64,000 nucleotides of DNA from positions 248,001 through 312,000 of the forward strand of contig NZ_JAAVUW010000007.1 in NCBI RefSeq assembly GCF_018449605.1, given 5' to 3'. Made by a program: the position numbers and the translations under genes. Below the pieces are notes generated by a model. The model was given only the letters and a program-made list of their open reading frames with translations. It was not told where the DNA came from and did not search any database. The stretch comes from Luteibacter sp. dw_328 (GTDB taxonomy: Bacteria > Pseudomonadota > Gammaproteobacteria > Xanthomonadales > Rhodanobacteraceae). Below are positions 1 through 7,802 of the stretch, in pieces; position 1 is the stretch's first letter; each line of letters begins with the position of its first letter.

Positions 1-1
1 T

Positions 2-343
2 TATCTGGCTGGCACCGCATGCCTGTGGCGCGTACTCGACGCCTGCCTTGATGCCTTCAGGGCGAATGGCGCACCGCTCGCGACCGCATTCCTCTGCGCC
101 GTGCTGGGTCCTCTCGGCGTCGGCCTGTTATGCATGCATCGACTGGCGCGCCGCATTGCCGCTTCGCTGTGCCTGCTTGTCGCGATCATGCTTCCCGTCG
201 GGGCGATCAATCCCTTTAGCGCCATGGAGCTGGAGCCTGCCGCACCGAGCCTGGCCAGCATCCTGCTGTGGCTGGTGCCCGCTGTCGTCGGTCTGATCAT
301 CATGGCCTGGGCTCTGGATCCGCCCCGTCAGCTTCAGAAATGA
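2..343 (+). CDS. C-terminal part of a membrane protein, cut by the window edge
   Basis: The frame is open from position 2 with no stop until the TGA at 341-343, so 113 codons of a gene that begins outside the window are visible. The fragment is strongly hydrophobic, with about three membrane segments: one around TAFLCAVLGPLGVGLL, one around LCLLVAIMLPVGAI, and one around LLWLVPAVVGLIIMAWAL near the end. It ends in a short basic tail (DPPRQLQK). I do not recognise the family. An internal ATG at 101 could be taken as the start of an 80-residue protein, but uninterrupted upstream coding makes a truncated longer gene more likely. Confidence 0.6.
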   Translation, partial: YLAGTACLWRVLDACLDAFRANGAPLATAFLCAVLGPLGVGLLCMHRLARRIAASLCLLVAIMLPVGAINPFSAMELEPAAPSLASILLWLVPAVVGLIIMAWALDPPRQLQK

Positions 344-401
344 GCAACAGGCCGGAAACTTTCTTGCTATTCGGCTCGGGACACAATGGGGGCGGCATCC
401 G

Positions 402-602
402 ATGAGGTCACGATTCTGGACGGCTCTACTGTCCATGTTTGTCTGCGGGAGCACCTGCGCTTCGGTCGTGCAAGACCGCGTGTATTTCCTGAAGCTTCCG
501 AGCAACGAAGCAAAGCGACTGGGATTGATCGACAAGATAGCCGTCAAGGGTCGATCGGGCGCCAGGCAGGTGTGGCATGGACGGCAACTTGGGTTGCCGT
601 GA
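402..602 (+). CDS. Small putative exported protein, coupled to the next gene
   Basis: This 66-residue ORF starts with a convincing signal peptide: a basic start (MRSRF), a hydrophobic core (WTALLSMFVCGSTC) and a likely cleavage after CAS. A G-rich Shine-Dalgarno-like stretch (GGGGGCGG) lies about 6 nt upstream of the ATG. Its TGA overlaps the ATG of the next gene in a TGATG junction, which argues for real translation. The mature part is only about 45 residues, basic, and shows no motif I recognise. It could be the 5' remnant of a longer gene. The competing reading is an N-terminal extension of the downstream gene in another frame, which is less likely because of the signal peptide. Confidence 0.4.
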   Translation: MRSRFWTALLSMFVCGSTCASVVQDRVYFLKLPSNEAKRLGLIDKIAVKGRSGARQVWHGRQLGLP

Positions 603-1054
603 TGGCACTTAAGGAATTCGTTGCAGCCTACTGGCGGTTTGTCGTGGGCAATCGCAAGCGCACGGGTTACGTAGTGATCGGGGTGCCTCTGGCGCTCCTG
701 GTGCTCTGGCTGGTTGACGTGCATCCCGTCCTATTTGACCCGGTACCCGCTGAGGGTATCGTCACGGCCACGCAGTGCGCAGGGAAGACACCGACGTTCG
801 ACTACCGGTTCGAAGTAAGTGGCAATGCGTATGTCGGCCGGGGACACGCAAAAATACTTCCGGACAGTTGCAGTGACACGTGGAGCGGAGCCCCGGTCGA
901 GGTGACCTATCTTCGAGATTACCCATCGGTGAGCATAGGAGGGAGCATGCGCGCATGGTGGGGAAATCTGGGGTGGTTGACCCTATTCGGTTGTGCGGTC
1001 GTGGCGCCCTTCGTCTTGCTGCTGATGTTCCTGCGAGAACGAGTCGATGGATGA
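602..1054 (+). CDS. DUF3592-like membrane protein
   Basis: This is a 150-residue protein with one membrane helix near the N-terminus (VVIGVPLALLVLWLVDVHPVL) and a second at the C-terminus (WLTLFGCAVVAPFVLLLMFL). Between them is an extracytoplasmic beta-rich domain of about 75 residues. That layout and the pattern 'EGIVTATQC ... YRFEVSGNAYVGRG ... VEVTYLRDYPSVS' resemble DUF3592 proteins, whose function is unknown. I chose the ATG at 602 because it overlaps the preceding stop (TGATG); an in-frame start at 386 would add 72 residues with no membrane-protein character. The two genes are probably translated together. Confidence 0.65.
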   Translation: MALKEFVAAYWRFVVGNRKRTGYVVIGVPLALLVLWLVDVHPVLFDPVPAEGIVTATQCAGKTPTFDYRFEVSGNAYVGRGHAKILPDSCSDTWSGAPVEVTYLRDYPSVSIGGSMRAWWGNLGWLTLFGCAVVAPFVLLLMFLRERVDG

Positions 1055-1171
1055 ACATGTGACGCATACGCGCTTTCGGTCCGGCGTTACGCCACTAGTT
1101 CCTTAGGTGTCCGACTCGGTAGGTGTCAACACGCGATCCCGTGTCGTCCGATGGCAATTCCCCGAACCGGC

Positions 1172-1177
1172 TAAAAT
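1172..1177 (+). promoter_or_regulatory. Putative -10 element of dusA
   Basis: TAAAAT ends six bases before the dusA ATG. If it is a sigma70 -10 box, transcription would start at or within a base of the initiator A, giving a leaderless mRNA. No Shine-Dalgarno sequence precedes the ATG, which fits, but no -35 box is recognisable at normal spacing. Confidence 0.35.
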
Positions 1178-1183
1178 GCCGCC

Positions 1184-2164
1184 ATGCAACCCACTCCCCC
1201 CTCAGCCTTCCGCCTCACCGTCGCCCCCATGATGGATTGGACGGACCGCCACTGCCGCTACTTCCACCGCCTGCTCTCCCCCCATGCCCGGCTCTACACC
1301 GAGATGGTGACCAGCGCGGCCCTCGTGCGCGGCAACCAGATCCGCCTCCTCGAGCACAGCCACGAGGAGCATCCCGTGGCCCTGCAGCTGGGTGGCAGCG
1401 ATCCGGTAGAGCTGGCCAAGGCGGCCGTGATGGGCGCCGAGGCCGGGTATGACGAGATCAACCTCAACGTGGGCTGCCCGTCGGACCGCGTGCAGTCAGG
1501 CAAATTTGGCGCCTGCCTCATGCGCGAACCGGGCCTGGTGGGCGAGTGCGTCCGGGCCATGGCCGATGTGGTCGACGTGCCTGTCACGGTGAAGTGCCGC
1601 ATCGGCGTGGACGACCAGGACGAATACGCCGACCTCCAGCGTTTCACCACCACCATGATCGAAGCCGGGGTGGGCGTCCTCGTCGTGCACGCTCGCAAGG
1701 CATGGCTGGAAGGTCTCAGCCCGAAAGAGAATCGCGAGATTCCCCCGCTGGACTATGAGCGCGTCTACCGCCTCAAGCGCGAATTCCCCGAGCTCACGGT
1801 CGTCATCAATGGCGGCATCACCACCGTCGAGGCGGTCCGCGAGCATCTGGGCCAGGTGGACGGTGTGATGATCGGCCGCGCGGCCTACCACGACCCCTTC
1901 GTATTGGCGAAGCTGGAAGCTGACCTCTATGGCACGCCGCTGCCGGATCGCGGGGCGGTGCTGGAGCGCATGCGTATCTATATCGAGGCCGAACTGGCGC
2001 GGGGTGGCCAGCTCAAGCACATCACCCGGCACATCCTGGGGCTGTACCAGGGTGAGCCGGGAGCGCGCGGCTTCCGCCGTCACCTGAGCGAAGGCGCCCA
2101 CCTTCCGGGTGCCGATTGGAGCCTGATCGAGGCCGCTATGGCGCCACTTCGCCAGGCAGCCTGA
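1184..2164 (+). CDS. dusA: tRNA-dihydrouridine(20/20a) synthase DusA
   Basis: DusA reduces uridine to dihydrouridine at positions 20 and 20a in the tRNA D-loop, using FMN and NADPH in the cytoplasm. The 326-residue protein has the Dus TIM barrel: the N-terminal FMN-site motif VAPMMDWTDRHCRYFHR, the DusA-typical YTEMVTSAALVRG, and NVGCPSDRVQSGKFGACLM with catalytic Cys98. Further on it has CRIGVDDQDEY and the phosphate-binding segment ITTVEAVREHLGQVDGVMIGRAAY. The DusA rather than DusB/C assignment rests on the N-terminal and GCPSDRVQ motifs. Length is normal for the family. No Shine-Dalgarno sequence precedes the ATG, and a -10-like TAAAAT lies directly upstream. Confidence 0.95.
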   Translation: MQPTPPSAFRLTVAPMMDWTDRHCRYFHRLLSPHARLYTEMVTSAALVRGNQIRLLEHSHEEHPVALQLGGSDPVELAKAAVMGAEAGYDEINLNVGCPSDRVQSGKFGACLMREPGLVGECVRAMADVVDVPVTVKCRIGVDDQDEYADLQRFTTTMIEAGVGVLVVHARKAWLEGLSPKENREIPPLDYERVYRLKREFPELTVVINGGITTVEAVREHLGQVDGVMIGRAAYHDPFVLAKLEADLYGTPLPDRGAVLERMRIYIEAELARGGQLKHITRHILGLYQGEPGARGFRRHLSEGAHLPGADWSLIEAAMAPLRQAA

Positions 2165-2181
2165 TTTCGTTCAGCTTCGGG

Positions 2182-2219
2182 CTGGTCGGGCGTGGGCATG
2201 ATCGGCCGACCAGTCTTTC
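2182..2219 (+). terminator. Weak terminator-like hairpin after dusA
   Basis: CTGGTCGG (2182-2189) pairs with CCGACCAG (2206-2213) across a 16-nt loop and is followed by TCTTTCT. The long loop and broken T-run make it a weak candidate, but it separates dusA from the PepSY-phoPQ operon. Confidence 0.3.
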
Positions 2220-2229
2220 TGCGCCAGAC

Positions 2230-2517
2230 ATGAAAATCACGTTTCGTCCGCTATTTTTCGCCGCACTTTGCCTTGCGTCGCCCCTTGCCGTGCAGGCCGA
2301 CCAGTCTCTGACGCTGGAGCAGGCGGTAAGCAAGGTGCAAAAAGACACCGGGGGCAAGGTGTTGTCAGCGGATACGCGGCTCGTCGAGCGCGGCCGCTTT
2401 ACCGAATACCGGGTCAAAGTGCTCACGCTGGACGGTCACGTCCGCGTGGTACCGATCCGAACCGAAACTGCCAAGCCCCTGGACGCGAGCGCCGGGGATA
2501 ACAAGGAGAAACATTGA
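2230..2517 (+). CDS. PepSY-domain periplasmic protein, first gene of the phoPQ operon
   Basis: This 95-residue protein has a signal peptide (MKITFRPLFFAALCLASPLAVQA) followed by a single PepSY-type unit (LTLEQAVSKVQKDTGGKVLSA, then a beta strand pattern to VRVVPIRTE). Small secreted PepSY proteins are often encoded beside two-component systems and are thought to modulate the sensor or a protease; that role is an inference here. The ATG at 2230 fits the signal peptide. The stop overlaps the phoP start codon (TGATG at 2515-2519), so the three genes probably form one translationally coupled operon. No good Shine-Dalgarno is visible upstream. Confidence 0.8.
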   Translation: MKITFRPLFFAALCLASPLAVQADQSLTLEQAVSKVQKDTGGKVLSADTRLVERGRFTEYRVKVLTLDGHVRVVPIRTETAKPLDASAGDNKEKH

Positions 2518-3209
2518 TGCGAATCCTGCTTGTAGAGGATGAGGCCCCGCTGCGCGAGACCCTCGCCGCGCGCCTGAAGCGCGACGGCTTCGCCGTGGAC
2601 GCCGCCCAGGACGGCGAAGAAGGCCTGTATCTCGGTCGTGAGGTGCCGTTCGACCTGGCCATCATCGACCTGGGTCTGCCCAAGCTGTCGGGCATGGATC
2701 TGGTCAAGGCCCTGCGCGAGCACGGTCAGCGCTACCCGATCCTGATCCTCACCGCCCGGGGTAGCTGGCAGGACAAGGTCGAAGGCCTCAAGCACGGCGC
2801 CGACGACTACCTGGTCAAGCCGTTCCACGTCGAAGAACTGTTGGCCCGCATCAACGCCCTGGTCCGTCGCGCAAGCGGCTGGTCCAAGCCGGTGCTGGCC
2901 TGCGGCCCGATCAAGCTGGACACGACGGCGCAGACGGTGACGGTCGAAGGCCGCCAGGTCGACCTCACCAGCTACGAATACAAGGTGCTGGAATACCTGA
3001 TGCTGCATGCAGGCGAGCTGGTCTCCAAGGCCGACCTCACCGAGCACATCTACCAGCAGGACTTCGATCGCGACTCCAACGTGCTGGAGGTCTTCATTGG
3101 CCGCCTGCGCCGCAAGCTGGACCCGGAAAGCGCGCTCAAGCCCATCGAGACCGTGCGTGGCCGCGGCTATCGTTTCGCCATCCCGCGTAACGAAGCGGAC
3201 GAAGATTGA
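2517..3209 (+). CDS. phoP: Response regulator, OmpR/PhoB family, PhoP-like
   Basis: This 230-residue protein is a DNA-binding response regulator. The receiver domain (about 1-115) has acidic residues in LLVEDEA, phosphoacceptor Asp51 in AIIDLGLPKLSG, Thr in ILTARG and Lys in ADDYLVKPF. The winged-helix effector (about 125-225) shows LTSYEYKVLEYLMLHAGELVSK and SNVLEVFIGRLRRKLD. The start is the ATG that overlaps the PepSY stop; the TTG codon before it belongs to the overlap. Placement between PepSY and a sensor kinase is the xanthomonad PhoP-PhoQ arrangement. In relatives PhoP is linked to Mg2+ limitation and antimicrobial-peptide response; nothing in the sequence shows its targets here. Confidence 0.9.
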   Translation: MRILLVEDEAPLRETLAARLKRDGFAVDAAQDGEEGLYLGREVPFDLAIIDLGLPKLSGMDLVKALREHGQRYPILILTARGSWQDKVEGLKHGADDYLVKPFHVEELLARINALVRRASGWSKPVLACGPIKLDTTAQTVTVEGRQVDLTSYEYKVLEYLMLHAGELVSKADLTEHIYQQDFDRDSNVLEVFIGRLRRKLDPESALKPIETVRGRGYRFAIPRNEADED

Positions 3210-3265
3210 TCCATCCGGGGGCGGCGCGATCGAGACGTCGCGCCGCCCCGAGGTAAGCTCGAAGC

Positions 3266-4651
3266 ATGGACAACGCTTCATCCACCAAACGTCGGCCTCT
3301 TTCGCTGGCCGCGCGCGCGGCGCTGGCGACTGGTTTCGCGCTCGCTGCCTTCCTGGGCCTGACCGGTCTGGCGCAGAACAAGGCGAACTACGCCTCTGAG
3401 CTGTCGGCCATGCACGACCGGCTGCACAACTACGCCATCGCCTATATCACCGGCACGGACACGACCCGTGCCGGCAAGGTCACCACGCCGGATAGCCAGC
3501 CCAATCCCGATTTTTCGCGTCCGGGCTCGGGTCTGTACGCCATCATCGTGGGCAACGATGGGTTTCGTTGGGAGTCGTCGTCGGCCCTGGGTCGCGACTT
3601 CGATTTCGTGCGCATGTTGTCGCCCGGCGAGACCGCGTTCGAACCGGTCGAGACGCGTAGCGGCAAGCTCTATGTCTTCAGCTACGGTGTATCGCTGGAT
3701 ACCACCGACAAGCGCAGCGTGCCGCTGACCTTCGCCGTGGCGCAGACCGAAGATCAGTTCGAGCGGCAGGTGGCCACCTACCGGCGTACGCAGTTCCTGT
3801 GGCTGGCCATGCTCGGCATGATGCTCATGCTGCTGCAGCTGTTCCTGTTGCGCTGGAGCCTGCTGCCGCTGCGTCGTGTGTCGAGTGACCTGGCACACAT
3901 CGAACGTGGTACCCGGGACCACCTCGATGGACCGTACCCGGTCGAGCTCACCGTACTGACGCGTCGCCTCAACGCCTTCATCGACAGCGAGCGCGAACAG
4001 CGGTCTCGCTATCGGGACACGCTTGCGGATCTCGCGCATAGCCTGAAGACACCGCTTGCCGTGGTGCGCTCGCAACTGGAAACCGATGGCGACGCGCGCA
4101 GCCTGCGCGGCGACATCCTCGATCAGGTGCGAAAAATGGACGAAATCGTCGCATACCAGCTGTCGCGTGCGGCCACGTCAGGTCGTCGCACGATCGCTGC
4201 GGAAGAGCCCATCGCGGGTCACGCCGAGGATCTGGTGCAAAGCCTGGAGAAGGTCTACGCCGCCAAGAACGTCCTGTGCGAATTCGAGATCGACGATGGC
4301 GCCGCTTTTCCGGGCGAGCAGGGCGACTTGCTCGAGCTGATGGGCAACCTGGTCGAGAACGCCTTTAAATGGGCGTCGCATCGTGTCCTGCTTACCGCGC
4401 GCAGTAGCGGCAAGGGGAAGGGTCGTAGCGGTCTCGAGCTGATCGTCGAAGATGACGGCCCCGGCATCGCGGACGACAAGATCGAGAAAATCCTGCAGCG
4501 CGGCGTGCGTGGCGATGAGCGCGTCCAGGGCCACGGTATCGGACTGTCGATCGTGCAGGACATCGTCAAGGCATACCAGGGCGAGCTGCATGTCGACCGC
4601 TCCGAAGAACTCGGCGGCGCCCGTTTCAGTGTTCGTCTTCCGCCGGGTTGA
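3266..4651 (+). CDS. phoQ: Sensor histidine kinase, PhoQ-like
   Basis: This 461-residue inner-membrane kinase should phosphorylate the adjacent response regulator. Membrane helix 1 is at about 12-36 and helix 2 at about 175-200; the roughly 140-residue periplasmic sensor domain lies between them. A HAMP-like linker follows, then the dimerisation domain with the phosphorylated His258 in LADLAHSLKTPLAVV. The ATPase has the N box LVENAFKWA, G1 DDGPGI and G2 GHGIGLSIVQDIVKAY. It starts 56 bp after phoP, so it is likely co-transcribed. The PhoQ name rests on operon context and the H-box variant HSLKTPL, typical of PhoQ-type kinases; the signal cannot be read from the sequence. Confidence 0.88.
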   Translation: MDNASSTKRRPLSLAARAALATGFALAAFLGLTGLAQNKANYASELSAMHDRLHNYAIAYITGTDTTRAGKVTTPDSQPNPDFSRPGSGLYAIIVGNDGFRWESSSALGRDFDFVRMLSPGETAFEPVETRSGKLYVFSYGVSLDTTDKRSVPLTFAVAQTEDQFERQVATYRRTQFLWLAMLGMMLMLLQLFLLRWSLLPLRRVSSDLAHIERGTRDHLDGPYPVELTVLTRRLNAFIDSEREQRSRYRDTLADLAHSLKTPLAVVRSQLETDGDARSLRGDILDQVRKMDEIVAYQLSRAATSGRRTIAAEEPIAGHAEDLVQSLEKVYAAKNVLCEFEIDDGAAFPGEQGDLLELMGNLVENAFKWASHRVLLTARSSGKGKGRSGLELIVEDDGPGIADDKIEKILQRGVRGDERVQGHGIGLSIVQDIVKAYQGELHVDRSEELGGARFSVRLPPG

Positions 4652-4676
4652 CCACGGCCGATCCCGTTGCGGCGGG

Positions 4677-5441
4677 TCAACTGGCCGGTGACGGTCCGTA
4701 AAAAGCGGCTAACAGGCGCGCTACGTCAGGTGCGGCTTCGCGAAGGACAGCCGGCTGCGAGAAATGCAGCTCGCTGGTGACCGCGAAATACTCTTCCGGC
4801 GCTTCGGCTGCGTAAGGATCGATCGCTGTCTTGCGGCCACGGCCGACCTGCTTCGAGAGGGTGTCGAAGCCACGTTGCATCGTCTGGATCCACTCACGGC
4901 GATTGATCGACGACGGCAGCGGCGGCACGCCGTTCGCGGGTCCGGCAAGCATGTCGAGTTTGTGCGCCATCTCGTGGATGACCACGTTGAAGCCATCCCA
5001 GGGCGCGTCGATGTCCAGCGCCACGTCGGCAAGCGACAACACCATGGGCCCGCGTTCCCAGGCCTCGCCGATCAGGGTGTCGTCACGGTCGGTGACCACG
5101 CCGGTGGGCGCGTCGTAGTGATTGCGGCGCACGTTGAACTCGCCGGGATAGACGAGCACGTTGGTCCAGCCTTTGAACGCTTTCGGGCCCTGTGGCAGGG
5201 CGGGAAGGCTTGCCTGCATGGCGATGACCAGGCGCCAGAAGTCGTCCAGCGCCGCGTCGCCCAGGGCGTGGAAGCGCTTGGTATGCAGGAAGCCGGCGGC
5301 GAGCTGGCGTAGATAGTGTGTGCGGGGTTCGTCGAGTGCGCGGACGAGGGGGAGTCGGGAGACCGCCTGCCGCCAGAGCGTGTCGTCAATCGGGGGTACC
5401 GGCGCGCGAAACCGCGCTAGTAACGACTGGACAAAGCTCAT
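4677..5441 (-). CDS. mtfA: MtfA-type zinc peptidase (M90 family)
   Basis: This 254-residue cytosolic peptidase contains the zinc motif VIHEMAHKLDML with His156, Glu157 and His160, and a downstream acidic segment (APEEYFAVTSELHF) that would hold the third metal ligand. The N-terminal pattern of a short leader, a helical region and LVYPGEFNV is also M90-like. In E. coli MtfA binds the glucose repressor Mlc and so affects PtsG expression; no mlc or ptsG is visible here, so the partner may differ. It lies 19 bp downstream of a secreted-protein gene on the same strand, probably in one transcript. Length matches the family. Confidence 0.9.
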   Translation of the reverse strand: MSFVQSLLARFRAPVPPIDDTLWRQAVSRLPLVRALDEPRTHYLRQLAAGFLHTKRFHALGDAALDDFWRLVIAMQASLPALPQGPKAFKGWTNVLVYPGEFNVRRNHYDAPTGVVTDRDDTLIGEAWERGPMVLSLADVALDIDAPWDGFNVVIHEMAHKLDMLAGPANGVPPLPSSINRREWIQTMQRGFDTLSKQVGRGRKTAIDPYAAEAPEEYFAVTSELHFSQPAVLREAAPDVARLLAAFYGPSPAS

Positions 5442-5460
5442 TAGTGACTACCAGACGGAC

Positions 5461-5799
5461 TCAGAGCATCGAGCCAGGGAGCATCGACTGCCAGCTGGGC
5501 GAGGGCGAGCGCATCGGCGCAGCGCCATCGTGCGGGCCTTCGTCGGGGTCGACAGGGGACGGCACGGGCGCGGGATTATTGCTGCGCTGGGGCGCGTTGC
5601 CCGAGCGATTGGACATGGCATCGGCCGAACTGGAGTCGCGACTGCCCGACGACGAACGCGCGCTGTTGCTCTCGAACGACGACGACACCCCACCGCCCAG
5701 CGAGAGCAGGCTACCGGTCAGGTCGATGTCGGAAGCGGCGGCGGTGCCGGTGGCACCGACGAGGCACAGACATCCGAAGATGTAGGGTCTGGCGTTCAT
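5461..5799 (-). CDS. Small exported Ser/Pro-rich protein, unknown function
   Basis: This 112-residue protein has a signal peptide (MNARPYIFGCLCLVGATGTAAA, likely cleaved at AAA-S). The mature part is short and of low complexity: a Ser-rich stretch with many SS and SR steps, then a Pro/Asp-rich tail (NPAPVPSPVDPDEGPHDG). I recognise no domain. The ATG at 5799 was chosen because the signal peptide starts there; in-frame sequence further upstream has no secretory character. It precedes mtfA on the same strand by 19 bp. The low complexity suggests a disordered envelope or secreted protein. Confidence 0.6.
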   Translation of the reverse strand: MNARPYIFGCLCLVGATGTAAASDIDLTGSLLSLGGGVSSSFESNSARSSSGSRDSSSADAMSNRSGNAPQRSNNPAPVPSPVDPDEGPHDGAAPMRSPSPSWQSMLPGSML

Positions 5800-6001
5800 C
5801 GGTAAACCCTGAAAAACCTCCGGACATGCCGGGGGACGACCGATCCTCTCAGAAATTTCACAGAGCTGCCAGTGCTGGAGGTCCATCAAACGGACTTTCC
5901 CGGCCAATACGGGCGAAATTCTTGCTACTGCCCTAGAATCGCCGAATGTCCTGGTTTTCCCCACCCCCGACAGCGGCCGCCTGACGGCCCGACGGCTACC
6001 C

Positions 6002-6982
6002 ATGCTCGCACGCGATCTTCTCGAAGCCCTTGCTGGAGGCGATGCCGTGTCCGGCGCCACTCTTGCCAGGACGGCCGGCGTCACGCGCGCGGCGGTCTGG
6101 AAACAGATCGAGGCGCTGCGCCTGAAAGGTGTCCCCGTGGAGGCCAAGGTCGGCGGCGGTTACCGTTTGCCATGGCCGACCGAACTGCTCGACGCGCCGC
6201 GTATTCGCGGCGGCCTTTCGCCCGCGGCGTTGGCCGGTGTCGGCATGATCGAAGTGCACTGGGATATCGACTCGACATCGAGCGAGCTGGCGCGCCGCAT
6301 TCCCGTGCTGGACGACCTCGCGTTCGTCATGGCCGAGACGCAGTCGGCAGGCCGTGGCCGGCGAGGGCGCACGTGGCTCTCGCCGCCGGGAATGAACCTT
6401 TATCTGTCCGTCCTGAAGCGCTTCGATGCGGGCTTTGCGTCGCTGTCGGGCCTCTCGCTTGCCGTGGGCGTCATGCTCATCCGCGCGCTGGACGAGCTGG
6501 GCATCCGGACCGCCGGGCTCAAATGGCCCAACGACGTCCTGGCCGGTAACGCCAAGCTGGCCGGCATCCTCGTGGAGTTGTCCGGTGAATACTCGGGCCC
6601 GTGTGCGGCGATCATCGGTGTGGGCCTCAACATCCGTCTGCCGGATTCCCTCCACGAGCGCGCGGACCAGCCCATCACCGACCTGGCCTCGCTGAGCGGC
6701 GGTCAGCCGCCGGGGCGCAATCGCGTGGCAGCGGCCGTGGTCGCCTCGCTGAGCGAGGGCCTCCGCAGTTTCGAGCGCCACGGCTTCGCGGCATTTGCCA
6801 CGGAATACGGTGCGAACGATCTTCTGCAGGGACAGCCGTTACGCGTGATTGATCCGCGCGGCGAGTACAACGCCACGGGCGAGGGTGTCGATGAGCGCGG
6901 TGCCTTGCGCGTGCGGCGCGCCACCGGCGAGCTGGTGACCGTCGATAGCGCGGAAATCTCGGTCCGACGGAGTGCCGCATGA
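6002..6982 (+). CDS. birA: Bifunctional biotin ligase and biotin operon repressor BirA
   Basis: BirA activates biotin with ATP and attaches it to the carboxyl carrier protein of acetyl-CoA carboxylase; with its helix-turn-helix it also represses biotin genes. The 326-residue protein has an N-terminal HTH (about 1-60, SGATLARTAGVTRAAVWKQIEALR), the ligase glycine loop GRGRRGRTWLSPPGMNLYLS, the core KWPNDVLAG, and a C-terminal SH3-like domain ending in the ITVDSAEIS-like strand. The length shows the full repressor-ligase type. Its stop overlaps the coaX start by four bases (ATGA). A -10-like TAGAAT is at 5934-5939. Confidence 0.95.
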   Translation: MLARDLLEALAGGDAVSGATLARTAGVTRAAVWKQIEALRLKGVPVEAKVGGGYRLPWPTELLDAPRIRGGLSPAALAGVGMIEVHWDIDSTSSELARRIPVLDDLAFVMAETQSAGRGRRGRTWLSPPGMNLYLSVLKRFDAGFASLSGLSLAVGVMLIRALDELGIRTAGLKWPNDVLAGNAKLAGILVELSGEYSGPCAAIIGVGLNIRLPDSLHERADQPITDLASLSGGQPPGRNRVAAAVVASLSEGLRSFERHGFAAFATEYGANDLLQGQPLRVIDPRGEYNATGEGVDERGALRVRRATGELVTVDSAEISVRRSAA

Positions 6983-7737
6983 TCCTGCTCCTGGACCTTG
7001 GCAACACCCGTCTCAAATTCGCCATGCTCGACGGCGATAGCTTCATCCATCGCGGTGCCTTCGGCTGGGACGCGGACATCGCCCACGAACTGGCAACGCT
7101 GTGGGCCGCATGGCCCCGACCGACGCGCATTGTCGGCGCGTCCGTTGTCGACACCGCGCGGGAGACGGCGGTTGCCGTGGCCGCCGGCAACGCGTTCGGC
7201 CTTGAACCTGTGTGGGTCCGGACACCCGCGCAGGCCTGCGGCGTGACCAATGCCTATGCCGAGCCGCACCGTCTTGGTGTCGATCGTTTCCTCGCCATGG
7301 TCGACGCGCACGCCGCCGGGCGCGCTCCGTGCGTGCTGGCCAGTGTCGGTACGGCGTTGACGCTGGATGCGCTGGACGCGGAGGGTCGACATCTCGGCGG
7401 CTGGATCGCGCCCGGCCCGTTGCTCATGCAGCAGTCCGTGCTCGGCGCGACCGTGCAGGTGCGGCCAGGCCAGCCGGGTGCCGTTCGCGACCTGGCGGAC
7501 AACACGGCCGACGGTCTGGCGTCAGGATGCTGGCAAGCCTGCGCGGCCCTGGTCGACCGCTTTGCCGACCGCTCGGCTGCGCTGCTCGGTGGTGCGCCCA
7601 CCGTCACCCTGGGCGGCGGTGACGCCACCGTGCTGGCGCCCCTGCTCCAGCGTGAGGTGATGCTCGTGCCCGATACGGTCCTGCGCGGGTTGGCCGTCTG
7701 GGCCAAAGCGCACACTCAAGCGGATCATTTCGCCTAG
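6979..7737 (+). CDS. coaX: Type III pantothenate kinase CoaX
   Basis: CoaX phosphorylates pantothenate, the first step of coenzyme A synthesis. The 252-residue protein has the ASKHA-fold signatures: phosphate-1 motif LLLDLGNTRLKFA at the N-terminus, PHRLGVDRFLAMVDAH with the catalytic Asp region, and ASVGTALTLDAL; LGGWIAPGPLLMQQSV follows. Type III kinases need a monovalent cation and resist CoA feedback. The gene overlaps birA by ATGA and is followed by a SPOR-domain gene, a cluster seen in other xanthomonads. Confidence 0.95.
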   Translation: MILLLDLGNTRLKFAMLDGDSFIHRGAFGWDADIAHELATLWAAWPRPTRIVGASVVDTARETAVAVAAGNAFGLEPVWVRTPAQACGVTNAYAEPHRLGVDRFLAMVDAHAAGRAPCVLASVGTALTLDALDAEGRHLGGWIAPGPLLMQQSVLGATVQVRPGQPGAVRDLADNTADGLASGCWQACAALVDRFADRSAALLGGAPTVTLGGGDATVLAPLLQREVMLVPDTVLRGLAVWAKAHTQADHFA

Positions 7738-7740
7738 AAT
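7735..7740 (+). promoter_or_regulatory. Putative -10 element before the SPOR gene
   Basis: TAGAAT overlaps the coaX stop codon and lies 62 bp before the SPOR gene. The same hexamer is found upstream of birA and maiA. No matching -35 is visible. Confidence 0.25.
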
Positions 7741-7802
7741 CGCGACGCCACCGGTTCTTACAGGGGAACGCGCGCTGGCCTCACCGGAAACCCAAGGCCG
7801 CC

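Noticed and set aside
1104-1127. Direct repeat TAGGTGTC with 16-bp period upstream of dusA
   Set aside because: Two 8-mers alone are weak evidence and no regulator is linked.
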